From: DATARH01 sp035534855
GTDB lineage: Bacteria; Pseudomonadota; Alphaproteobacteria; ATCC43930; CGMCC-115725
Length of the DNA stretch: 64,000 nt
Reading direction: 5' to 3'
Assembly: GCA_035534855.1 (NCBI GenBank)
Contig: DATLRD010000086.1
Span: 1 to 64,000, forward strand
Position numbers and translations under genes: made by a program. Below, piece after piece: positions 9,232-17,361 of the stretch (position 1 is the stretch's first letter; the number at the start of each line of letters is the position of its first letter). The notes under the pieces were generated by a model that was given only the letters and a program-made list of their open reading frames with translations, ran no database searches and was not told where the DNA came from.

Positions 9232-9873
9232 ATGGCGGCAGGGGCAAGTATGAATGTGACTCATGATCTGCCAGGGGCGCACGGCGTGCTGATCGTCATC
9301 GATCCGCAAAGGGATTTCTGTCCCGGTGGGGCGCTGGCGGTGCCCGGGGGCGATGCGGTCATGCCGGTTATCAACCGTTTGGCGGCACGGTTTACCCACG
9401 TGATCGTGACCCAGGACTGGCACCCTGCGGGGCATGCCTCGTTTGCCAGCAGCCACCCCGGTCGACGCCCGCTCGAGACGATCGCGCTCGATTACGGCGA
9501 GCAGATCCTGTGGCCGGATCATTGCGTCCAGGGCAGCGCCGGGGCGGAATTTCACCCGGCGCTCGAGATCCACCACGCCGAGTTGATCATCCGCAAGGGC
9601 TACCATTCCGCGATCGATTCGTACTCGGCGTTTCGCGAAAACGACCGCAAGACGCCGACCGGGCTGGCCGGATACTTGCGCGAGCGCGGCTTGGAGCGGG
9701 TCACCCTGTGCGGGCTGGCGACCGATTTCTGCGTGGGTTTTTCGGCGCTCGACAGCCGCGAAGCGGGGTTCGAGACGACCGTGGTGCTCGACGCCTGCCG
9801 CGCGATCGACGCGGACGGCTCGCTCGGTCGCGCACTGGCGGCGATGCGCGAGGCCGGGGTGGGCCTCGTCTAG
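9232..9873 (+). CDS. pncA: Nicotinamidase
   Basis: Deamidates nicotinamide to nicotinate for NAD salvage. The 213 residues show the isochorismatase-fold catalytic triad: Asp24 in VIDPQRDF, Lys122 in IIRKGYH and Cys167 in GLATDFCV. Metal-binding residues lie in TQDWHPAGHASF, and LWPDHCVQGSAGAEFH is the usual PncA signature. An AGGA element precedes the ATG at 9232; a second ATG at 9250 is possible and would still leave a complete domain. The gene is divergent from the MFS transporter, with about 80 bases between them for both promoters. Confidence 0.95.
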   Translation: MAAGASMNVTHDLPGAHGVLIVIDPQRDFCPGGALAVPGGDAVMPVINRLAARFTHVIVTQDWHPAGHASFASSHPGRRPLETIALDYGEQILWPDHCVQGSAGAEFHPALEIHHAELIIRKGYHSAIDSYSAFRENDRKTPTGLAGYLRERGLERVTLCGLATDFCVGFSALDSREAGFETTVVLDACRAIDADGSLGRALAAMREAGVGLV

Positions 9874-9882
9874 TGCATGGGG

Positions 9883-10347
9883 CTAGCGCGGCGGCAGCAC
9901 GATGCGGCGGGGCAGGGGCCGGCGTTCGACGATAAATTGCGGCTGCGGGCGCGGGGCAGGCGGCGGCGCGGAAGCGGCCTCCGGCATGGGATGGGCAGTG
10001 TGGGGCGCCGGACGCGGCGCCGTGCCGGGGCGCGGCGGCCCGCGCCGCCCGGCATTGTCCGGGCCCTGGGCGCCCTTGGCGCCGACGCGGCGCTCGCTCG
10101 GGCGCACCTCGATGCGCGATCCGGCGAGTTCGGCGCCGTGCATGCCAGCGATCGCTGCGGTCGCGGCGCGCTCGGTGGCGATATCGACCCAGCCGTAGCG
10201 CAGCCGCGCCCCGGTTGCCGGGTCGCGCGCGACCTCTGCGCTCAGCACGATGCCATAGGGATCGAACGCCTCGGCCAGATCCTCTTCCGGAAAATCCGGC
10301 GGCAGGTTGGCGATGAACAAGTTTCCATGATTGCGCCGGCCGCGCAT
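9883..10347 (-). CDS. RNA-binding protein with one RRM domain and Pro/Arg-rich tail
   Basis: A 154-residue protein. Residues 8-85 form an RNA recognition motif: RNP2 is LFIANLPP and RNP1 is the divergent LRYGWVDI, where the usual KGFGFV core has become RYGWV, though with aromatic residues kept. The remaining 70 residues are low-complexity Pro/Ala/Arg, ending in RRPLPRRIVLPPR. Bacterial single-RRM proteins are often cold- or stress-linked RNA chaperones, but the target is unknown. Convergent with pncA, 9 bases apart. Confidence 0.85.
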   Translation of the reverse strand: MRGRRNHGNLFIANLPPDFPEEDLAEAFDPYGIVLSAEVARDPATGARLRYGWVDIATERAATAAIAGMHGAELAGSRIEVRPSERRVGAKGAQGPDNAGRRGPPRPGTAPRPAPHTAHPMPEAASAPPPAPRPQPQFIVERRPLPRRIVLPPR

Positions 10348-10544
10348 ACCCCTGGCCCTTCGGCAGTCTCAAAACGCGCAAGAACCTGCGCTGCGGGGCG
10401 CGGTGCGTCAACCGGTGCGCCCTTGATCCTGCGCAATGCTGCATTGCATCATGAGCGGCAGCCGAAAACCCCGATCACGGGATTGCGTCGCGCCGCGGAT
10501 CGGCGCAAGCATCGCGCCAGGGAGGCACAGCGAGGAGGTTGCCC

Positions 10545-10646
10545 ATGCCCGGCGTCAAAGCGATCCCTGGCGGCTATGCCCGCCTGACGCCGTACCCGAT
10601 CGAGATCGCGCGCCGCGCCGCGACGATCGCGCCCCCCGCTGCATGA
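10545..10646 (+). pseudogene. 33-residue leader ORF, probable remnant of a VOC-family gene
   Basis: An ATG at 10545 preceded by a very strong GAGGAGG site opens a 33-codon frame whose stop overlaps the acyltransferase start as ATGA (10643-10646). The peptide begins MPGVKAIPGGYARLTPY, which resembles the N-terminus of PhnB/glyoxalase-like VOC proteins (VK.IPEGY..VTPYL), then loses the resemblance. A truncated VOC gene whose ribosome site now feeds the downstream gene by translational coupling is the simplest reading. The resemblance is from memory and not tested. Confidence 0.45.
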
Positions 10647-11749
10647 CGCGCGACGGCGCGCCGGATCGGCCGCAATTCTATCCGCGCGGGCTCAACCGTC
10701 AGGTCCACGGGCTGCGCGGCCTGGCTGCGTTGCTGGTGTTCGTCTACCACCTCTACGGCATGTCGGTCCTGGGGGGGTTCTGGCCGGCGCACCAGATCGC
10801 CGGCTTCGCCTGGCTCGATTTCGGCCGGCATGCGGTCGAGCTGTTCTTCATCATCAGCGGCTATCTGATCGCCGGCTCGGTCGTGCGGCACGGCAATGCG
10901 GGGCGGTTTCTGCTCGACCGCTGCATTCGCATCTACCCGGTGTTTCTGGCGATCCATGTCCTGGTGTTCGGCCTAGGGCCGATCATCGGCTACAAATGGC
11001 TGGCGGGGATCACGCCGGCCGCGTGGCTCCGCGCCTTTGCCGAGAACGCGCTGTTTCTGCCGGGGCTGTTCGACCTGCCGCTGGCCCAGCTCAACGCCTG
11101 GTCGCTGAGCTACGAGGCCGCCTTTTATCTGCTGTGCGCGGCGGTTTTCGTGATCGCGCGGCGGTTCGGGCGGCGGCCGGCCTGGGGCGCACTGATTGTT
11201 GCGGTGGCACCGCTTTTGTGGGTTTACCCGATCGCCGGGTTTTTTCTGGTCGGGGCCGCGATCCATTTTCTCAGGCAGCGCGTGACCTGGGCCGCGCCGG
11301 CGCCGCTGCGCGCGTTGTCGCCGGCGTTTCTCGCAGCGACGCTGGTGCTGTTGACGATCGACGAAGGTTCGCGGCCGCTGATCTATGCTGCCTGCATCCC
11401 GGGGTTTCTGTTTTTCTGGTGTATCGTCGGCGGTGCCTGCCCGGTTTCGGCGGTCTTGCGGTGCCGGCCGCTGCAATATCTCGGCACGATCAGCTACAGC
11501 TTTTACCTGTGGTCGGCGCTCGTGACGTTCCCGCTCAAGGAGGCGATCGGCGCCATGATCGAGCCGTCGGCCGGGCCTTGGCTCGCGGTCGCGACCTTTG
11601 CCGCATCCGGTCTCGCCTTGTCGCTCGGCGTCTCGCATCTGAGCTTTCTTTGGCTCGAAGAGCGCGCCGGGCAGGTTCTGCGCCGGGCGGTGTGGCGCCG
11701 CTCTGCCGTGCCGACCCCGCTCGCCATCACCCCGCAACCCAGCGAGTAA
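10643..11749 (+). CDS. Membrane-bound acyltransferase 3 family protein (OafA/YrhL type)
   Basis: A 368-residue polytopic inner-membrane protein. LRGLAALLVFVYHLYG holds the conserved catalytic-type His of the acyltransferase-3 family, followed by ELFFIISGYLIAGS and RCIRIYPVF. About ten hydrophobic segments follow and no SGNH domain is attached. Such enzymes O-acetylate or acylate surface glycans and lipids, with acyl-CoA as donor. The start at 10643 is chosen because it precedes the conserved N-terminus and overlaps the upstream short frame as ATGA; an upstream in-frame start at 10436 would add about 70 non-homologous residues. It lies 4 bases ahead of a polysaccharide deacetylase, so a common role in surface glycan modification is possible. 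Confidence 0.88.
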   Translation: MTRDGAPDRPQFYPRGLNRQVHGLRGLAALLVFVYHLYGMSVLGGFWPAHQIAGFAWLDFGRHAVELFFIISGYLIAGSVVRHGNAGRFLLDRCIRIYPVFLAIHVLVFGLGPIIGYKWLAGITPAAWLRAFAENALFLPGLFDLPLAQLNAWSLSYEAAFYLLCAAVFVIARRFGRRPAWGALIVAVAPLLWVYPIAGFFLVGAAIHFLRQRVTWAAPAPLRALSPAFLAATLVLLTIDEGSRPLIYAACIPGFLFFWCIVGGACPVSAVLRCRPLQYLGTISYSFYLWSALVTFPLKEAIGAMIEPSAGPWLAVATFAASGLALSLGVSHLSFLWLEERAGQVLRRAVWRRSAVPTPLAITPQPSE

Positions 11750-11753
11750 GCCC

Positions 11754-12629
11754 ATGATGATTCCCCGTGACCGTACCCCCTATTCGGCAATAGTCGACCG
11801 CCCGCCGCTCAAGCTCCCGGGCGACGCGCGCATCGTCGTTTGGCCGATCGTCAACCTCGAATTCTGGGACATCGCGCGGCCGATGGCCCGCCAGGTATTG
11901 CCGGCCCCGACCGGGCAGGTGCTGCTGCCCGACGTGCCGAACTGGTCGTGGCACGAATACGGGATGCGGGTCGGGGTATGGCGTTTCTTCGAGTTGTTCG
12001 CTCGGCTCGGCATCCGCCCGACGCTGTCGATCAACGCCAAGGTCTGCGAGGCTTATGAACGCGTCGCCCGCGCTGCGCACGAGGCCGGCTGGGAGTTCAT
12101 GGGTCACGCCTACGAGCAGATGCCGATCCACAAGGTCGAAGACCAGAAGGCAATGATCGAGCAGGCGATGGCGGTTATCGAGCGATGCACCGGCTCACGC
12201 CCGGTCGGCTGGCTCGGCCCGGGGCTGACCGAGACTTACGAGACCCCGGAACTGCTCGCCGCCGCCGGGATCAAGTACATCGGCGACTGGGTGTACGATG
12301 ACGAGCCGACCGAAATTCACACGGCAAACGGGCCGCTGGTCACGCTGCCCTATTCGGTGGAGCTTAACGACATCCCGATGATGCTGGTGCAGCACCACGA
12401 GTCGGAATACTTCACCCGGCGCTGCCTAGACACCTTCGAACGGCTCTACCAGGAAGGGGAAAAGCGCGCCAAAATCATGGCGATCGCGATCCACCCGTAC
12501 ATCTCCGGCCAGCCGCACCGGATCAAATACCTCGAAGCGGTCTATGACCACATTGCCCGCCGCCCCGGCGTCCTGCACTGGAACGGCGTCGACATCCTCG
12601 ACTGGTACCAGGCGAACAGAGCGGGCTGA
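11754..12629 (+). CDS. Polysaccharide deacetylase family protein (PuuE/HpPgdA-like), copy 1
   Basis: A 291-residue NodB-fold protein. It lacks a signal peptide, so it is probably cytoplasmic like the allantoinase PuuE and the Helicobacter PgdA-like proteins rather than the secreted chitin or peptidoglycan deacetylases. Conserved points are WPIVNLEFWDI, SWHEYGMRVGVWR, EFMGHAYEQMPIHK (two possible metal-binding His) and LGPGLTETYETP. It starts 4 bases after the acyltransferase (ATGATG at 11754/11757). A paralogue lies at 13018. The substrate could be a purine-derived amide, a formamide or a sugar; sequence alone does not decide. Confidence 0.88.
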   Translation: MMIPRDRTPYSAIVDRPPLKLPGDARIVVWPIVNLEFWDIARPMARQVLPAPTGQVLLPDVPNWSWHEYGMRVGVWRFFELFARLGIRPTLSINAKVCEAYERVARAAHEAGWEFMGHAYEQMPIHKVEDQKAMIEQAMAVIERCTGSRPVGWLGPGLTETYETPELLAAAGIKYIGDWVYDDEPTEIHTANGPLVTLPYSVELNDIPMMLVQHHESEYFTRRCLDTFERLYQEGEKRAKIMAIAIHPYISGQPHRIKYLEAVYDHIARRPGVLHWNGVDILDWYQANRAG

Positions 12630-12730
12630 GCCAAGGCGATCGAATACAACCTGACATAGTTGGCAATCCTTCCTTTACCATTAATACGCTACTCTTCCGG
12701 ACATCGGACATGGCTGGAGGAGGATCCGCG

Positions 12731-12949
12731 ATGGAAGGGGATGAGGCGCCGGTGCACATCAGGATCGGCGATCACGCCCGCGGCATCAGCCAGCTCGCCG
12801 ACCAGATTGCCGACCGGCGTGCAAAGCTGCGCCTGATCGGGCTGGCGCTGGGGCTGCTCGAGGTGATGGAGATGACGACCCCGAGTGAGGCGCGCTACGC
12901 GGTGAAGCCGCTGTCGCCGGTCGTGCCGCGGGCGGTGCCGTCGCGCTGA
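12731..12949 (+). CDS. Small hypothetical protein
   Basis: A 72-residue protein without recognised domain, lying between the two deacetylase paralogues. The ATG at 12731 has a perfect GGAGGAGG site upstream, better than the ATG at 12710. The middle (ISQLADQIADRRAKLRLIGLALGLLEVMEM) is predicted helical and amphipathic; the tail is Pro/Val-rich. Good ribosome site and GC-rich third positions support a real gene, but no function can be given. Confidence 0.5.
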   Translation: MEGDEAPVHIRIGDHARGISQLADQIADRRAKLRLIGLALGLLEVMEMTTPSEARYAVKPLSPVVPRAVPSR

Positions 12950-13017
12950 GCGCCGGCGCGCATGGCCCGGGGCTCGCCGGGATGGCATAGTGCGGTCGTT
13001 GCGATGAGGAAACCCCG

Positions 13018-13887
13018 ATGCGACCCACCGAACGCCTCGACTATTCGCCGATCGCCGAGCGCAAAAGGCTGAGCCTGCCGGGCGGGGCGCGGCTGGCGGT
13101 CTGGGTGATCGTCAATGTCGAGGAATGGGACATCAACGAGACGATGCCGCGCACCGTGCTGACCCCGCCGGCCGGCGGCTCGCCGATGCCCGACATTCCC
13201 AACTGGGCGTGGCACGAATACGGCAACCGCGTCGGGTTCTGGCGCATGCTCAAAGTGTTCGACGATTTCCGTATCCCCGCGGTGCTGGCGATCAACGGCT
13301 CGGCGATCGCACGTTACGGGGCGATTGCCGACGCCGCGAAAGAGCGCGGCTGGGAGTTCATCGGCCACGGGTTCAGCCAAAAGAACATGCAGAAGGTGGC
13401 CGACGAGCGCGACGACATCCGCAAGACCGCGGCGGCGATTCGCGCGGTCACTGGCAAGAACCCGCGCGGCTGGCTCGGCCCCGGCCTCACCGAGACCTGG
13501 GAGACACCCGACCTCTTGGCCGAGGAAGGCTACGACTATGTCTGCGACTGGGTGCTCGACGACCAGCCGGTGGTGCTGAAGACGCGCAGCCGGCCGATCG
13601 TCAACCTGCCGTATACGCAGGAATGCAACGACGTCGCGATGATGTTGATCCAGCACCACAAGGCGGGCGAATACGCCGACCGGGCGATCGACCAGTTCGA
13701 CCAGCTTTATACCGATGCCGAGGGGTCGGCGCGGATCATGGCGCTGGTCGTGCATCCCTACATCATGGGCGCGCCGCACCGGCTCAAATATTTCCGCGCC
13801 GCGCTCGCGCACGCCGCGGCGCATCCCGGCGTGGTGTTCTGGACCGGAGAGCAGATTCTCGACTGGTATCGGGCGCAGGCGGGCTAG
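13018..13887 (+). CDS. Polysaccharide deacetylase family protein (PuuE/HpPgdA-like), copy 2
   Basis: A 289-residue paralogue of the protein at 11754, co-linear along its whole length: WVIVNVEEWDI, AWHEYGNRVGFWR, EFIGHGFSQKNMQK, LGPGLTETWETP, DWVLDDQP. The second His of the copy-1 motif HAYEQMPIH is replaced here (HGFSQKNMQK), so metal binding or substrate may differ. There is no signal peptide. GAGGAAA lies just upstream of the ATG. It is followed by a divergent pair, a small membrane protein and an amidase. Confidence 0.88.
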   Translation: MRPTERLDYSPIAERKRLSLPGGARLAVWVIVNVEEWDINETMPRTVLTPPAGGSPMPDIPNWAWHEYGNRVGFWRMLKVFDDFRIPAVLAINGSAIARYGAIADAAKERGWEFIGHGFSQKNMQKVADERDDIRKTAAAIRAVTGKNPRGWLGPGLTETWETPDLLAEEGYDYVCDWVLDDQPVVLKTRSRPIVNLPYTQECNDVAMMLIQHHKAGEYADRAIDQFDQLYTDAEGSARIMALVVHPYIMGAPHRLKYFRAALAHAAAHPGVVFWTGEQILDWYRAQAG

Positions 13888-13898
13888 TGACAGGCAGG

Positions 13899-14075
13899 CT
13901 AGTGGCCGCCAGGTTTGATGGCGGGTGCCGGCGAGTGCTCGACGTGGACGTCGACGTGCCGGTCGCCAAACAGGTGCAGATGCCCGGTCATCACCATAAA
14001 AATGACCGCGACGACTACGACCAGCGCCCCGACGATGAAGTAAAGCCCGCCATTCCCGCTTGAATTGTCTGCCAT
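13899..14075 (-). CDS. Small single-pass membrane protein
   Basis: A 58-residue protein with one strongly hydrophobic segment (residues 11-29, YFIVGALVVVVAVIFMVM) and a short hydrophilic, His-rich C-terminus (HLHLFGDRHVDVHVEH). No enzymatic motif is seen. The start at 14075 is taken because the membrane protein begins there; the frame continues upstream without protein-like character. A weak EcfG-type promoter match lies at 14114-14139. Confidence 0.55.
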   Translation of the reverse strand: MADNSSGNGGLYFIVGALVVVVAVIFMVMTGHLHLFGDRHVDVHVEHSPAPAIKPGGH

Positions 14076-14113
14076 GATGATCGGCCGCTTTCGGTTTTTG
14101 AACGTGTCGGGCA

Positions 14114-14139
14114 AACACGCCGCTGGGCGTCCGCGTTCC
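14114..14139 (-). promoter_or_regulatory. Weak EcfG-type promoter candidate
   Basis: On the reverse strand GGAAC (14135-14139) is followed after 17 bases by TGTT (14114-14117), one base off the CGTT -10 element of alphaproteobacterial general-stress promoters. The spacing equals that of the two exact matches in this window. It would transcribe the small membrane protein gene starting at 14075 with a leader of about 30 bases. One mismatch in a short motif makes chance a real alternative. Confidence 0.3.
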
Positions 14140-14208
14140 GCGAATGCGGTTCGTGCAACCGCGGCGTCCGCTTGACGCGACCGGCGGCGGAGCGAGGGGA
14201 AAGGCCGG

Positions 14209-15798
14209 ATGCGCGTCGACAATGCAACGATCGCCGAGCTGCAGGCGGCGCTCACGTCGCGCGAGGTGACGGCCGGCGCGCTGCTACGCGCCTATCTCGC
14301 CCGCATCGAGGCCTACGACCGGGCCGGGCCGCGGCTCAACGCGGTGCGCGAGGTCAACCCTGATGCGCTGGCGATCGCCGCTGCGCTCGATGGCGCGCGG
14401 CCTACCAAATCGCGCCCGCTTGCCGGCATCCCGATCCTCATTAAGGACAACATCGCGACCGGCGACCGCCAACACACGACCGCCGGTTCGCTCGCGCTGG
14501 GCGAGGCGAGGGCGCGGCACGACGCGCCGCTCGTCGCGCGGCTGCGCGCCGCCGGCGCGGTGATCCTCGGCAAGGCGAACCTGACCGAGTTCGCCAATTT
14601 CATGGCGATCGACATGCCCTCGGGCTATTCCTCGCTCGGCGGGCAGGTCAAAAACCCTTACGTCCCGGCGCTCGACGACGAGGGCGTGCCCCTCGTCACG
14701 CCGGGCGGGTCGAGCGCGGGTTCGGCGGTAGCGGTCGCGGCCGGGCTGGCAGCCGCGGCGATCGGCACTGAGACCTCCGGCTCGCTGTTGAACCCGGCGA
14801 CGTTCAATGGGCTCGTTACGGTCAAACCCACTGTCGGCCTCATCAGCCGCAGCGGTATCATCCCGATCGCGCACAGCCAGGACACGGCCGGTCCGCTGAC
14901 CCGCACCGTGCGCGACGCGGCGATCCTGCTAAACGTGTTGGCGGCGCGCGACCGCGCCGATCCGGCGACGCGGCACTTGCAGCGGCCGCCCGACTATACT
15001 GCGTTCCTCGATCGGGACGGGCTCAGGGGCGCGCGAATCGGGGTGCCGAGCGACTCGGCCGACCCCGGCAACGATGCCTTTTACGGCAGGCTCGGAATGC
15101 GCGACTGGGCGGTGATGGGCGGCGTCGTCGCGACGCTGGAGGCGGCGGGGGCGACGGTCGTACGCGCCAACATCGCGACCGAGGGCTGGATCGGCGGGCC
15201 CGGCACCCAGATGGCGGTGCTCAACCGCAATCCGCACAGCCGCGCGACGGGCCAGCCGGGTTATCGCCCGATCGTGTTTGTTTACGAGTTGAAATACGGG
15301 ATCAACCGCTATTTGCGCGACTGGGCGACCGAAACGGATATGCGCTCGCTCGCCGATATCGTGGGCTACAACGAGAGGCATGCCGAGCGGGCGCTGCGTT
15401 TCGGCCAGGACCTGCTGCACGCTGCCGAGGCGACTCGCGGCGATCTCGGCGAGCCCGAATATCGCTCGGCCCGGGCGATGGATCTACGCTCGGCGCAGGC
15501 ACAGGGCCTCGATGCATACATGGCGGCATACCGGCTCGACGCCGTGCTGTTCCCCGGCGCTGCCGGGGCGCAGATCGCCGCCCGAGCCGGGTATCCGAGC
15601 GTGCAGGTTCCGGCCGGGTTTACCGCCGGCGCTGGGATCAACGGCCGGGAGACGCCGGATTATCCGCTCGGCGCGACGTTTGCCGGCCGCGCCTGGAGCG
15701 AGGCGACGCTGCTGCGCATCGCCTACGCTTTCGAGCAGGCGAACCAGGGCCGAAATCCGCCGCCCGGCCTGCCGCCGCTCGGCAGCGATGACGGATAG
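14209..15798 (+). CDS. Amidase signature family hydrolase
   Basis: A 529-residue amidase. The Ser-cisSer-Lys triad is visible: Lys in PILIKDNI, cis-Ser in TPGGSSAGSAVA and nucleophile Ser in GTETSGSLLNPA, with VKPTVGLISRSGIIPI as the usual next block. The first 80 residues are the standard helical start, and there is no signal peptide, so it is cytoplasmic. The family cleaves diverse amides; substrate is unknown. It is divergent from the small membrane gene and downstream of the two PuuE-like proteins, so a shared role in amide or ureide nitrogen use is conceivable. Confidence 0.92.
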   Translation: MRVDNATIAELQAALTSREVTAGALLRAYLARIEAYDRAGPRLNAVREVNPDALAIAAALDGARPTKSRPLAGIPILIKDNIATGDRQHTTAGSLALGEARARHDAPLVARLRAAGAVILGKANLTEFANFMAIDMPSGYSSLGGQVKNPYVPALDDEGVPLVTPGGSSAGSAVAVAAGLAAAAIGTETSGSLLNPATFNGLVTVKPTVGLISRSGIIPIAHSQDTAGPLTRTVRDAAILLNVLAARDRADPATRHLQRPPDYTAFLDRDGLRGARIGVPSDSADPGNDAFYGRLGMRDWAVMGGVVATLEAAGATVVRANIATEGWIGGPGTQMAVLNRNPHSRATGQPGYRPIVFVYELKYGINRYLRDWATETDMRSLADIVGYNERHAERALRFGQDLLHAAEATRGDLGEPEYRSARAMDLRSAQAQGLDAYMAAYRLDAVLFPGAAGAQIAARAGYPSVQVPAGFTAGAGINGRETPDYPLGATFAGRAWSEATLLRIAYAFEQANQGRNPPPGLPPLGSDDG

Positions 15799-15947
15799 GA
15801 TGCCGCAGCATGGCTGGTCGCCGTGCAGCCGCCAAATGGCGTCTTGGTTTCGTCAATTTTCCTGGTCATTCGATTGGCGCCGGGGTTGGGCTTCGTGATG
15901 ACGGGTGACCGGTATCGTCGCAGTCGCGGTGTGGGGGCGCGGAGGTC

Positions 15948-16811
15948 GTGGCCGTGATACGCAAGATCGCCCAGCATGGGATGAGCAAGGGGGCCGCATT
16001 CTTCTACGCGGTCGCGGTCGGCGTCGCCGCCAATATGGTGATGGAATACGTGCACCGGCATAACGCGGCAGAGGCGGTCGCGGCGGCGCGGGCGGTGCCC
16101 GTCGAACATGCCGCGACCGCGCCGATCGGGCCACGCCCGCCCGTCCGCGGGGAGCGCCCGGCCGAGCGGTACCCGGTCGAGCGGCACTCGGCCGAGCGGC
16201 ACCCGGCCGAGCGGCACCCGGCGGTGGCGCCCGCGTGGCCGGAGGCAGCGGCGCTGCCACCGGTTCCGCAGGTCAAGCCGCTGCCGTTGCCGACAGCGCC
16301 GCCGATACCGACCGTGCCGCTGCCCGAGCCGTCGAACACTGCCGCCTTGCCGCCATCCACCGATCAGCAGGCTCCGCCGTTCAAGCCGGTGGCGCTGCCT
16401 TCGCCGGCACCCGCCGCATCTGCCGAGAAGGCGGCGCCGGCCGAAATGCCCGCCGTGCCGGTGCTGTCGCCGCCGGCGGTACCGGCCGCTAGGACCGCGT
16501 CAAAACCGCTGCAACAGGCGTTGGTTCCGCCGGTGACATCGGCCCCGGCGGGCCCAGTGGCCGTGCCGGACAAGCCGACCGGGCCGCCGGCCTCGCTCGC
16601 CAAGCTGGCCGATCGACCGGCCGATAAACCGAGCGCAAAGCCGGCGGACAAGCCGCTCGAAGCCGTCGCGGTCCCGCTGGCTCCAGCGCCAGGAAGCCCG
16701 GTGTCGCTGCTGCCGCCGCCCGAGAAACCGGCGCCGGCAAAGCCCGCGCCGGGCGACCCCGCCGATTCGAAAACCCTCAAGCCCGGCAGCGGCACGGGCG
16801 GACTGTATTAG
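15948..16811 (+). CDS. Pro/Ala-rich protein with N-terminal membrane anchor and tandem repeats
   Basis: A 287-residue protein starting at GTG (GGAGG 5 bases upstream). Residues 14-32 form one hydrophobic segment, probably an uncleaved anchor. Residues 72-91 are a 5-residue repeat of AERHP type (four copies), and the remainder is Pro/Ala/Lys low complexity with no domain. It resembles TonB-like or envelope-spanning linkers in composition only; no C-terminal TonB domain is visible. The reading is supported by strong codon bias and a single long frame, but composition of this kind can be misleading. Confidence 0.55.
   Translation: MAVIRKIAQHGMSKGAAFFYAVAVGVAANMVMEYVHRHNAAEAVAAARAVPVEHAATAPIGPRPPVRGERPAERYPVERHSAERHPAERHPAVAPAWPEAAALPPVPQVKPLPLPTAPPIPTVPLPEPSNTAALPPSTDQQAPPFKPVALPSPAPAASAEKAAPAEMPAVPVLSPPAVPAARTASKPLQQALVPPVTSAPAGPVAVPDKPTGPPASLAKLADRPADKPSAKPADKPLEAVAVPLAPAPGSPVSLLPPPEKPAPAKPAPGDPADSKTLKPGSGTGGLY
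16161..16220 (+). repeat. Four 15-base tandem repeat units inside the Pro-rich gene
   Basis: Four consecutive 15-base units (16161-16175, 16176-16190, 16191-16205, 16206-16220) with consensus gccgagcggcacccg. The last two are identical and the first two differ by a few bases. Each encodes AERHP or a variant, so copy-number change keeps the frame. Confidence 0.9.
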
Positions 16812-17361
16812 CTGTTACAACGAGGCAATGAGCCGTCAGAAGAGAATAGTTCGACGCTGAGGCCGCCGTGTAGCGCGCACGCGGAACGGGCGTTTGGGCT
16901 GGGCATTCGCGGGTTTTTGATAGACGGTCGAGCCATGCTCGGCAGAGCCCGGGTTGTCGGTGGATCAGACTTGTCTGAATGGTCTGCCAGCTCCATCTTC
17001 TGCCAGCTAAAGCGTGCAGACCTTAAAAACGAGCCCTTTGCGAGTACTCTGCACCCTCTGCGTCGAAATATTTTTTACTGTCTCATCGCCCCACGGTCAG
17101 GATACCGGCGCGCCAGTTCTTTCGCATAGGTGGGTATCAGGCTTGCGAGATGCGCAAGGGCAACCCCAAGATGATCGAATAACGCAACCAGCCGGACGGC
17201 GATAGAAATATTATCTTTCAACGAGATAGACGTATCTTTTTGATGAGATGACGAGGCCCGTCCAGGCATCGCGGCAATGCGGGCTTAATCATTAACATCA
17301 ACCTGTTGTTAACTTTGAGAATTTATGAACCGGAACAATTGAGAGTGAGAGGGGTTTGGTC
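16812..17361. other. 550-base intergenic stretch, partly AT-rich
   Basis: No convincing complete gene is seen. Around 17020-17095 is a sequence resembling one side of the palindromic element at 18829-19003. From about 17190 to 17340 the DNA is AT-rich (cattaacatcaacctgttg) and probably contains the promoter of the gene at 17362. On the reverse strand, 17075-17269 encodes a short protein-like piece listed separately. Confidence 0.5.
17075..17269 (-). pseudogene. Possible decayed alpha/beta-hydrolase fragment
   Basis: A 64-codon reverse frame contains VALFDHLGVALAHLASL and ELARRYPDRG, which recall the segment around the nucleophile elbow of alpha/beta hydrolases (DHLG..RAHLVGHS...ELA.RYPDRV), but the GxSxGG elbow itself is absent. 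No good ribosome site. It could equally be a chance frame; recorded as a low-confidence relic. Confidence 0.2.

Noticed and set aside
17331..17358. GGAACA followed by GTTT ahead of the gene at 17362
   Set aside because: The -10 would fall on the ribosome site and start region, and lacks CGTT.
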